Below, piece after piece: positions 10,825-20,540 of a DNA stretch of 64,000 nt. The stretch comes from Patiria miniata (Eukaryota > Echinodermata > Asteroidea > Valvatida > Asterinidae): positions 5,018,811-5,082,810 of the forward strand of contig NW_024037062.1 in assembly GCF_015706575.1 (NCBI RefSeq), written 5' to 3'. Positions within the stretch are counted from its first letter, which is position 1. Each line of letters opens with the position of its first letter. The notes under the pieces are model-generated. The model was not told the origin of the DNA, made no database searches, and worked only from the letters and a program-made list of their open reading frames with translations. Position numbers and translations under genes: made by a program.

Positions 10825-11490
10825 AAATTGAATTTACTACTCCCCAATTTACCAAATGTAGGTAGTCCACATTTTGTATACACATCCTTGAACGCGTGCA
10901 AGCCAGCTAGTCTGGTTCCAGGCTCTGACCTGACAATTCCCAGACGTCTATCCGTTCCGTCTGAAGTAAAGTCAGAGAACCAGACTACAAGAATATATAG
11001 CATTTTTCTCGTTTTTTCAGCATATGTGAACAAAAACCTCACGAGCAATTTAATGTAACAATATTTGCTATAAAATACTAACACCGAAATTTATCCATTT
11101 CTGAAAATTACAGCAAAGCAAATGTTTAATGTAATTACCTTCAACACAATGAAATCCTATACTAAGACAGGTAAACATTAGACTGAAAACAAGTAAGTAA
11201 AAAATGTAAACTAATTTTCCTCTCATTACATTAACAAACACAAAACGTAACTTCAGAATACTACATTTTTTAAGGTTCCAACTGCCAATGTAAACCCCTA
11301 TCTTTTATTCTTTTTAGAGCCCAAACCAGACCCGCCAAACGTACCAAACCGAGCCAACCTAACCAAATACCAAATAGACCGGGAGCTAGGTGGAGTTTAG
11401 TAAACAATTTGAGCACAAAAAGGTTTGATGGTACCAGCTGGCCATTGTCCGTCGGGGGGGGGGGGGGGGGTAGTTCAGAAATGGCCATTC
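10825..11490. other. Gene-free stretch
   Basis: Holds short inverted strings GTCTGGTTC (10,909) and GAACCAGAC (10,977) about 70 bp apart, possibly a tiny MITE, and a long G run at about 11,454-11,470. Otherwise AT-rich with nothing recognisable. Confidence 0.3.
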
Positions 11491-11493
11491 TTA

Positions 11494-12336
11494 AGTTGCC
11501 CTAGGTCGGATGGGGGTCAGGGGACCAAGGTCAAATGTCCAAAATTTCGATTTTAATTTTGTCGCGAAGAACTTTTTCGAGATTTTTGTACGCCCCCTTT
11601 CAAAATAAAGCTCCGCCCCCACAGTGAGAACATTCCAAAGTGGATCTCTCTCGTAAAAATATGTTCAAGCTCATTTGAAGTTCAACCAGACCTGCCAATT
11701 TTCATGGTGTTGCCACGAAAATGCACGATATTTGTCACAATTGGATCAAACCACTCATATACACCACCCCTTTACACATTTAGGCCACGCCAACAAATTG
11801 GGAGAATATAATGACGTTTAAAAATGCTATAATGTTTTATGTCATGTTTATATTCAAGGCATGGGAAAAAGAATGAATGTATACAGTTTTTCTGAGTTCT
11901 TATTCCTCTCCCCTTTTTGAATAAAGTTCCGCCCCCAAATCGGCAAGATTCAAGGTGGGCCCATGCACGCACCTCTAATAAGCCTCTGTACTGATGACGT
12001 CACACTTGTATACATGATTCTCAGACCGTTTTGGCTCTGAACGCCAAACTTCATGCTCTTAGGCCTATCACAATTTGGTGCACGGCTTGGCCAAAATAAG
12101 GGGCTAAGCAGCTGCACTATTACCCAGGATATAATATTCGTGTATTTTGTATTATATGAAATATTTAATCTTTAAATTATTCCGACTTTTTTCCAAAGTA
12201 GCATTTTTGGTATCAGGGGTCAATCTCAACACTTTAATCCAAAAACGGCACTTGTGCGGGACATGCTAATTAAACTAGAAATTTTGAACATTATTTTGAC
12301 CTTGGTCCCCTGACTCCCATCCGACCTAGGGAACTG
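11494..12336. mobile_element. TIR element of about 840 bp
   Basis: CCCTAGGTCGGATGGGGGTC plus AGGGGACCAAGGTCAAA at 11,499-11,535 is inverted at 12,295-12,331, with one mismatch over 37 bp. The interior has no coding content. Repeated statements such as AAAGTTCCGCCCCCA suggest internal degenerate repeats. G- and C-runs flank both ends. Confidence 0.75.
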
Positions 12337-12695
12337 GGGGAGGGGAAGTCCCCCGGCCCTCCCCCTATTGTTTTTTTTTTTGTTCGAAAAAGGAACCAGA
12401 TTATTATTTTTTCCCTTCCAGCTTCGCTTTGGTTACGTTAATTTGAATTGGAAAAACCAAGATGGCCACAACATGATAATGGTCTATTGCAGCCTCGACT
12501 CCATGGGCGCGTGCGCATTCCTTCACAACCCCTGGCCGTGATGTACACGTAAACGATGCTGACTGGCTATTCAGAGCGTCCTGCGCGCATTGAAGATTGC
12601 ACGCCGGGCACGCCCATAGGGCGCTCGCGTGCTTTGCACGTCACGTCACGTACGAAAATTGTTTGTTATTCAAAACTCGCGATGCCTGTGCGATA

Positions 12696-12795
12696 CAACC
12701 TCGTCCCCAGGGTGTCGAGCAGTACGCGTCCACCACTACCTGCTCTCTCATTGGAAACACGGTTGGAAATAAAGTAAGCACTGGGGACGAGGTTG
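12696..12795. mobile_element. 100-bp MITE with 9-bp target duplication TGTGCGATA
   Basis: CAACCTCGTCCCCAG at the left is inverted at the right end (CTGGGGACGAGGTTG). TGTGCGATA lies at 12,687-12,695 and 12,796-12,804. The homologous site near 19,065 is empty, reading GATGCCTGTATAATATGGATT. Confidence 0.85.
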
Positions 12796-13130
12796 TGTGC
12801 GATATGGATTATGGCAGCCTCGTTTTCCGCTAAAAAAAACCCCCGTATCTTCTGTTGTAAAGGGACGAAAGGGGTACGTACATTTTAATACGAATCTTTG
12901 CTAAATAACGCAACGGCCAAACCTTATGTTTGAAAGGATTGATTCTTCCAATCATAACTTTCAACATTTTAAAGATGGCATCGGCGCGTAAAACGGATAA
13001 AGTGCAGCTTAGGCTGCATCCGAATCAGTTGTCTAGAGCTATGTCTAGGTCTGCGCCCATTGAAAATACGCGGGGACGCGCTGACAATAGACGTAGCCTT
13101 AATCATAGTGTGCCATATTTTGACACAATA

Positions 13131-13866
13131 GAACGCTTGCAGATGCGTTCGATACTCGACGCGCGAAGGCACTGCGCAATAGCCGTAGCCTTGTTGCCAT
13201 TTTGTGATTGGACGATTAACGACGTTTGGTTGTTCGCAGTTTAATAACTCCAACGTACGCGAGTACGAGGTGCGTATATCTTGTATTGTTTTTATATTGG
13301 CAAAATAAAATGAATGAATGAATGAATGAAGTAAAGAAAGGGGTTGATTTATTTTAAAATCAAAACAATACTAAAAAAGAAACCAGGGATCAAATTTTAT
13401 ACGGAAACGTGAATATGTATATAAAATCAATAAATTTAGATGCATAAAAAAAAATCTAAAGAAAGAAGTAATTCTTCCATTTCTAACTGCTTTATGCACA
13501 AATGTCCAACGAATCATTGCGATGTTCTTTGGATAAGATCATTCCATTTCCATTTTACATCGAACTGTCAAGATCTTCACACATGGGTTTTGTGAAATGA
13601 TAAAGTTGTTCCTGCGCGATCTGGTCTTGTATGAGTTTGTACACGCCCGTACGTAATGTACATGATACGTACGTCCATTGAACCCAACGTCGTTATTGTT
13701 TAATCACAAAATGGCAACAAGGCTACGGCTATTGAGCAGTGCGAAGGCGCGCGACGCCATGTTGTGGGACAGGCGTATATCTATCCATGCACATTTTGTC
13801 CCATAACATGGCGTCGTGCACCTTTGAGCTTCGCGCGTCAATTATCGATCGCGTCTGCAAGCGGTC
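13131..13866. mobile_element. 736-bp inverted-repeat element, TA-type target, family of 52,006
   Basis: The left end GAACGCTTGCAGATGCG is inverted at the right (GTCTGCAAGCGGTC). TA flanks both sides. A second nested inverted pair, GCCGTAGCCTTGTTGCCATT, lies at 13,182 and 13,708. The right 120 bp correspond to the compact element at 52,006-52,156. The empty site is near 19,290-19,320. Confidence 0.65.
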
Positions 13867-14318
13867 TATTCCAGGGGTTATGATCGCGCAAGGCATGATG
13901 GAAAACAACATGGCGCTGCAAGATCGTACCCTCGTGGCAAGAGGTTGGGGAACGAGGTTGGGTCTATTGTTCTATTCGTCACAGGTTGTTTTTTTTCCGG
14001 TCGCTACATTGGCGCTTGGTGGCGCCATCATAAGAGAGCGGCCGGCCATGCATTTTTTGACAGATTCTCGGATTCTCGAGTAAAAATGTCTCGAAAGCTG
14101 ACTGGACATGCATCGCCGCTAGACCCTAGGTGAGTACGATATAGGCTCAGAGCTTTAAATTATTGTCAATATTTTACAGAGAGTCCGTTCTGCACCCAAA
14201 GGTGTGCCTGATTCAGTGATTGTGGTAATCGTTAGTCCGAGTAACTTGGCATGCTTGGCCGCAACTTATCGCCTCTTTGACATTCGGACATATCATGATA
14301 TGCCGTAGCCCCATAAAT

Positions 14319-14976
14319 CGGTCATACTAAAAAGCGTCAACACAGCGTCAACACACTCCAAAGCGTCAACATTGCAACACGGCGTCAACACAGCGTCAAC
14401 ACATCCAAAATGCATTAAAATTGACAAAAGCAGTATGTAACCCATACAGTATGGGCAGAAACAAGATTTTGGCTTAAAATCAATAGGTTAAACGTCTGAA
14501 AATTGCGATTTTCAGTTCAAGAAAATTGGCTCTCCGTGCCGCTCCGAGATCGGCTGCCATGTTGCCTCAGTGGCAGCGCGGACCATACCATTATGCTAAA
14601 GGGTGATAGCGTTGTACAATAAACCTCAGTCCCTCATAGATCAGAGTGCACTGGTGTCCCTCTCTGCAGCAAGGCGCCCTCTGTTGTTTATGACAAGATT
14701 ACCTACACACCCCTACTTTAAATGGTGTAGTCCAAGCTTTGTGCGAAGTCAAAATGGCAGACAACGGCCGTGCAAGTGAAGGGTCATTTTTTCGCGTGAA
14801 AATACTATATTTTAAACAACAAAATGGAAACTCAATCCAATGAAAATTCTCTTTTATTCTATGCTTTACAATTATATACCTTTTCTGTCAATTCAGAATG
14901 TGTTTTGGATGTGTTGACGGTGTGTTGATGCTTCTGTCACGTGTTGACGCTGTGTTGACACTTTTTAGTGCGACCC
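14319..14976. mobile_element. hAT-type non-autonomous transposon, 8-bp target duplication CCATAAAT
   Basis: The left end CGGTCATACTAAAAAGCGTC is inverted at the right (..CTTTTTAGTGCGACC). CCATAAAT lies at 14,311-14,318 and 14,977-14,984. Both subterminal regions repeat GCGTCAACACA several times in opposite orientation. Length 658 bp, no coding content. The 8-bp duplication suits hAT elements. Confidence 0.78.
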
Positions 14977-14984
14977 CCATAAAT

Positions 14985-15582
14985 GGGAAAAATTCTGCCA
15001 ACCGGACACCACTTACCTGCCGCCAAACATCCAAATTTTCACCTTACCTTGTGATTTCAACCAAGAGGAATCCAGGAAAGAGTGGACATGCGAAAAAAAA
15101 TTGGTAAAAATGTGTTTTTGGAGCACATTTTGCATGCACATGTAGTGCAGATCTGAGTTGAAGCAGCCGGTCAAAACTGATTGAAGTGTCTGGAACAGCG
15201 GTACGTTATACGCATGACATCAATAACCATGACGTCGCATGAGACGTCGCATGAGCCGGCCAATGATAGTGCAATACGTCATTATGAATATTTATTTTCT
15301 CATGAATATTTAGTTTATTTCAATGGATACTTCAAATACGTCCAAAGATTGATCATTGCAACAGCGATCGTGCGCGGCCTAGCGGTTAAGAGACTCGTGT
15401 ATCAAGCAAGCGTCCGAGGTTCGAATCTCGATGAAGTGAGCGACTGATTGATAAAAAGAAATTAAGGAAAAGAGGGGGTGAGAGTAGAGGAGGGAAAGTG
15501 GAGAGAATAACCATAAAAGAGGTAACTTTTGGTGCTAGAAAATTAATTGAAAAAAGTGGTGTCCGGTTGGCAGAATTTTTCC
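14985..15582 (+). mobile_element. TIR element (598 bp) with an internal tRNA-like sequence
   Basis: The left end GGGAAAAATTCTGCCAACCG plus GACACCACTT is inverted at the right end (GTGGTGTCCGGTTGGCAG plus AATTTTTCC). In the middle, 15,369-15,437 looks like a tRNA: A box CGGCCTAGCGGTTAAGA and B box GGTTCGAATCTC. A transposon-like pair of ends with a pol III-type centre is unusual. The element is abutted at its left end by a hAT-type insertion (14,319-14,976). Confidence 0.75.
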
Positions 15583-16440
15583 AAAATGAATCTGGAAATT
15601 TCACGAAAAATCTACATCTGAAAAAGGCAGCACTTTCTGATTAGCCTATATAGAGGGTGAGAATGCTTCTTAAGCAAAAAAAACCTACAAAGTAAGCCTA
15701 AATGTGAAAATCAAAATTTGGCAAAGTCGACACGTTTTTGTACATGTGGATGTGTGGCCTATGTTTACGGAGGCAGTCCAGTAAATAGGCCACATTTATG
15801 GGGCTAGATATGCCGATAACTTCCTTGAATTCTTCACATTACTAGCTATAATTTGATGTATAACTTGACATATTTACATAACTTTTGTGAAATTGGGTGC
15901 CGCGATCGCTATGATGTTCACAATAGTGACACACAAAGTAGCCCCTAGCTCTACTGAGTGGAGCGTTGAATTACGGGTACCCCTCCATACCAACGCTCCA
16001 CCGATTCGCCATACTTTGGTAGCACCATCACAGTAGCATAGTCACAAACCCACGCGAGGACAAAAAGACCCCAAAAAACCGGTAAAGAGATTACAAATGA
16101 GAGAGACAGTTATCCTGGATTGATCTATACATTCTTGACATTCCATGAGACCCCTTATATTGTTCCCAAACAGCGAACATTTTGGGAAAAAACAGCAAAA
16201 TGGTCTGAAAACTTACAGTTCAATGTGTTTGCATGGAGGCTCAGTTCTTGAATTAGCTTGTCAATGAGGGCGTCTGACGTGACATCCCGGTCGTTGCTCG
16301 ATCGCGAAGAAAAACAAGTCGCGCTTTATCAACGACTGTTTCGTGTAATGATACGTGCTCCGATCCGCGCCGTACGACAGTATGGGCTTTGAACACACCC
16401 AGGGTGGAGACGGCTGAAACGTACACGTTCTAAACAAATT
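15583..16440. other. Gene-free stretch
   Basis: The string TTTGATGTATAACTTGA (15,852) recurs at 16,992, hinting at a decayed repeat pair. No coding sequence or clean element ends recognised. Confidence 0.3.
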
Positions 16441-16449
16441 AATGACTCG

Positions 16450-16578
16450 CGAGGGCGCGAGTTGCAAATGCGACGGCTGTTTCCTGTGCCGTAGATCCTG
16501 AATAGAGATCAGTGCACGTGGCCCCCAGACGATAAATGCATGGTACAGGAAACGGCCGTCGCATTTGCAACTCGCGCC
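16450..16578. mobile_element. Short fold-back element of about 129 bp
   Basis: GCGCGAGTTGCAAATGCGAC plus GGC at about 16,454 is inverted at 16,553-16,576, with CTGTTTCCTGT..CC on the inner side. No target duplication identified. Confidence 0.65.
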
Positions 16579-17359
16579 CCCGCTCGACAAGCAATTTGCA
16601 TAAACGCGACGTCACAGCTTGAGGTCATCTCTTGTCACATTCAAAATGGCTGCAATCACCGGACGTTTCACGAGTGCATATGGGCTCCAGAAAGATTCAA
16701 GAATATCTCGGAAAATTGAACATCATTACACCTACATCCCAGAAGTGATAGATGGGACATCGTAGAATACAACCATATGTAAGAAATTCCCTGCAATTTT
16801 TATGAAAACGTCCTCAGTAGTGCGCGGACCACGGTGTGTGGCCTTAGGTTCAGCGCAGCATACCGACGGCCACACTAGTGGGGCTACACACAAAGTAACA
16901 ACTTTATTATCTTTAAAACGACGTAGCTCAAAACCAAAAGAAATTTTCAAAAACAAATTGCACCACTGATTCTCTCTCAACAAGAGCTTTAATTTGATGT
17001 ATAACTTGATAATTTTAGACAATTTTTTAAAATTAGGGTGTTATACCTTTACCTATTATCGTTCGAAATGCACTTGTGTTTACAAACGTGCCCCAGTCAT
17101 TATCATAATCGATGCATCACGCGTGCTCGGTAACGGAATCGCACTCGGGATACGGGGACCATTGAATGAACGCTGGGCACGAAGACCACATCGCGTCATT
17201 CAAACATTTAACACGAGTCGGAAATTTCACGTGTTCACGATTGCGAGGGGAGCTCTCGGAATTGAACAGGAAATTTCACTTTTCATCCGGATCGTAAGTA
17301 AACTTCAGTACAACCATCTTAATTATCCATGTCTACTTGTACAGTACCTCAGGTAAAGT
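16579..17359. other. Gene-free stretch
   Basis: An open frame across 16,994-17,356 shows no similarity that I recognise and no splice or start context, so it is not called a gene. Confidence 0.3.
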
Positions 17360-17958
17360 TGATAGTGGATATTTTGCTGACGGTAATACCAGCAAGCTAA
17401 CGTTTACTAAAGGTTTGCCGGCGGCAATCCCTATCAACAGAGGGTACTGTACTCTCTAAGATAGGGCTGAATTATAAGATATATTAAATTACCACCAACG
17501 ATTGTGCAGCACCTCTGGTCTGGTGGATAAGTAATGGATCTCATGAGCGGGAAGACCCGGGTTCAATCCCGATCCCCGCTGGCGACAATTCTAAGGTTTT
17601 TTTTTCTCATCCCCCAAAAATAAGAATATTCTTCTTTTAATTTTTAACATGTCTCAAACATTTTATTGCAGAGTATTACATTTTCTTTCTCAGATTTGTG
17701 GCTCTGGAGGTTTTTTTTTTAAAGGGAAATAAAGTCCAACATGGTAAAATGGTCAGATTCCCATCTTGTGAATACGAAGTTACAACAATAATTATGTGGG
17801 CATGGAGCCAGACTAAAATTTGTCACCGGAAAATGTCTAAGTACAAAAAAAAAAAAAAAGTACATGTAACTGCGCATGTTCAGTGCATATCCGGCATGCT
17901 AACGTTTCCTAAAGGTTTGCCGTCTCCGGCTAAATACCCACTGCCATAAAAGTTCATT
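17360..17958 (+). mobile_element. Repeat with an internal tRNA-like sequence, copy 1
   Basis: The centre 17,508-17,585 resembles a tRNA (CTGGTCTGGTGGATAAG as A box, GGTTCAATCCC as B box). Flanks repeat GCTAACGTTT(A/C)CTAAAGG at 17,396 and 17,899. The whole segment matches the reverse complement of 27,725-28,245, including TGGCTCTGGAGG, GGTCAGATTCCCATCT and GAATACGAAGT. Confidence 0.65.
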
Positions 17959-18545
17959 CATGAGAATTCCAGCAAATTTAGAAAAGAGAAAAACGTAAAT
18001 GATTTTGAAACGTTTGTCTGCAGCACAACGGCACGAAATCATGCTTGGACCGAAAACATTTGACACAGCACAGAATACGTCACACAAAATCGATTAACGC
18101 ACGTGTAGTTCAGTCGTCAGTGCACGCGTGATCCGGAACTAGGCAAACACATTCGGTCATTCGTTGGCGAATTTTTTAAAATTAGAGACTCTGCAACTTA
18201 TTTTGATTTAACAAACATTCGATGGAAGAGTTTATACGACTGTAGTGTATGAACAAAATATTCGAAATCACACGGTGCGAGTGATGTGCAAAGGAGAAAA
18301 TTTTTCGTCGATTCGCAGCTCTCGCGATTTTCTACAAACCGTCCAAACATTTCAAAGTGCGTTCAGAAATCTGGCCAAAATTCCTCTTCTAAAGATTTTA
18401 TCGAAAAGATCTCTGTGTATCAAGAAGCTTACATTTTCCTTTTCAAAATGCACTTCGTCAGAAAAAAAATTATTGGAGACTATTCCAAAAGAGGTAGGTT
18501 TTTATTTGAAGCTATCCGGAACTAGGAAAAATCCGGAACTAGGAA
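17959..18545. other. Gene-free stretch left of the P-type element
   Basis: Contains a direct pair of ATCCGGAACTAGG strings (18,129; 18,511; 18,530) and no recognisable gene. Confidence 0.3.
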
Positions 18546-18706
18546 AACGACTGTATTTGTAATAAGTACAAAAATGTACATCATCATCAAAGTGTAGTCT
18601 GTTGCCAGAAAACTGCTGCACAGTTTTCCCCCAAACTCCGTATCGGATTCTGTCCCGATCTTTGCAAAAAAGATGAAAAAAATCCGCGTTCTGTACTGAG
18701 CAACTG

Positions 18707-19522
18707 GAGAAGTTGCACGTTCATGAATATCGCTTACGATTGACTTGTGTGCGTGCGTGCGCGTGCGCACGGGTAGCATCAGACAGGCCAATCACAGTTA
18801 GTCTGGTTCCCTGACCCCATCATCATTCGAACATCAAAAATGGGGAAACAGTCTAAATCACAGCGTGCTCTGATTCAGCCTCGACTCCATGGGCACGTGC
18901 GCGTTCCTTCACTAACCCCTGGCCGCGATGAACACGTAATCGACGCTGACCGGCTATTCAGAGCATACTGCGAGCGCATTTCGAAGACTGCACGCCCTAT
19001 AATGCGCTCACGTGCTATGCACGTCATGTCACATACAATCATTTTTTTTCAAAACTGCACGATGCCTGTATAATATGGATTATGGTAGCCTCGTTTTTTT
19101 TGCCCCAAAATACCTGTATCGTTGGTTGTAAAGGGACTAAAGAGGTACGTACATTAATACAAATCCTTGCAAAATAACGCAACGTTGAAACCTTATATTT
19201 GAAAGGATTAATTCTTCAAAAAAACCACTTTGAACATTTTAAACATGGTGTTGTGCGTTAGGTACATCGACTGCAGTCCTAATTTAAATGTGCCAATATT
19301 TGACACATTTAAATGAGACAATTCTAGGGGTTAAGATCGCGCAAGGCATGATGGGAACCAGCATGGTGCAGCAAGATCGTACCCATGGAAACGAGGTTGG
19401 CTCTGATTGGGCGCCGTAGAGGCACCCAATTGAGGCGCCCAATCGAGGAGCACTGTGATTGGCCCATCTGATGCTAGCCATGCACGCACAAGTCAATCGC
19501 AAGCAATCTTCATACACATGTA
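18707..19522. mobile_element. TIR element inserted in the left end of the P-type transposon
   Basis: The ends are inverted copies: GAGAAGTTGCACGTTCATGA and TTACGATTGACTTGTG at left, GAGAAGTTACATGTG and TTGCGATTGACTTGTG (reverse complement) at right, plus CATCAGA..GGCCAATCACAGT on both sides. The interior (18,877-19,415) is homologous to 12,485-13,975, beginning CAGCCTCGACTCCATGGGC. No coding content. Confidence 0.65.
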
Positions 19523-19924
19523 ACTTCTCTATGTTGCCAAAGATACTAGAGAGGGGAAGATAGGACAGCGCGTAAGGTGACCTCGGAAACACCATGACGT
19601 CATCAAAATGCGCTATGGGAAAGGGCGCCGCTTACGGTAGGTAAGTAAACGTGCTCTCGGCTATGCAGAATGTACGCGTGAACTATATGACAAAATAAAT
19701 ACAACGAGAAATGAATCCAAAAAAGAAAGCAATGAATGACATGATAAAAGCAAAAGATGACGATTTTTTCATGTTTATACGTCACAATACATTTCGTTAT
19801 TGAGGGGATGAGAGGAAGTAAATCCAACCATATCATTTCAACTATATTTTTCTGAAGTTGAGATGGAACCAAGATCAATTGTTAATCAATAATTAATTTA
19901 ATAATTATAGGAATATTTCACTTT

Positions 19925-20540
19925 AAATACTTTATGAATACCGGTAATTTTAATTACAAAAGCCTCCCGAACAATTAAAGTTCCTGTGTCATAACTGTTC
20001 ATTCCTTTTGTTTTTGATGAATAGTGGATCTTTGCAGTTGGATTTTGAAATCAAGCAAGCAATCAATATAAAGAATAGCTGTTTGGAGATTGTGTAATGA
20101 ACCTTTGGGCATCAAAAGATCATTTACATTTGTGCCTATTTTCGTCAGCAAATGGGCAAATCGCAAATGCAGACATATGGAATATTTTGATCAACTTTAA
20201 ATACTCTTATAAATAACATACATATATTCTACAAATGAATATGCAATATTAATTTTTCATTGTAAATAATCAATGAAAACTTTTAAATACGAAATCCTCT
20301 TAAACAAATTCAGTTGCTCTGTTATAAGTATTTCGTTTTCATTGAACAATGGTAGGCCTCAACAGTTGAATTTTAATCAATCAACCAATCACTATGAAGG
20401 ATATCTCTTTTGAGAGATTGTTGTCATTTTGCATGAAATTTTGGGCATCATTTAGTACATCGGTGCCTGTTTTCTTCAGTAATTGGACAAGTGGCAAACT
20501 ATGCAGACACATGGGATATTTTGATCAACTTTCTGTTTTT
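19925..20540. repeat. Diverged tandem duplication at the 3' end of the P-type element
   Basis: Two direct copies about 360 bp apart (19,925-20,205 and 20,284-20,535) share TTAAATAC, TTTGGGCATCA, GTGCCT(A/G)TTTTC(G/T)TCAG and ATGGRATATTTTGATCAACTTT. They are well diverged. The second copy overlaps the end of the transposase frame. Confidence 0.6.

Larger units (their letters stand above)
12485..13975. repeat. Copy of the repeat family seen at 18,877-19,415, enlarged by two insertions
   Basis: The starts match (CAGCCTCGACTCCATGGGC), as do TGTAAAGGGACGAAAGGGGT, AACGCAACG, TTTGAAAGGATTGATTCTTC and GCGCAAGGCATGATGG near the right end. Relative to the shorter copy, this one carries a 100-bp insertion at 12,696 and a 736-bp insertion at 13,131. 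No protein seen. Confidence 0.68.

Noticed and set aside
15369-15437. Functional tRNA gene (also 1,440-1,512, 17,508-17,585 and 28,080-28,152)
   Set aside because: Each lies in the middle of a dispersed repeat and none folds cleanly with a clear anticodon stem.
16994-17356. 120-codon open frame
   Set aside because: No recognisable domain, start context, splice signals or neighbouring exons.
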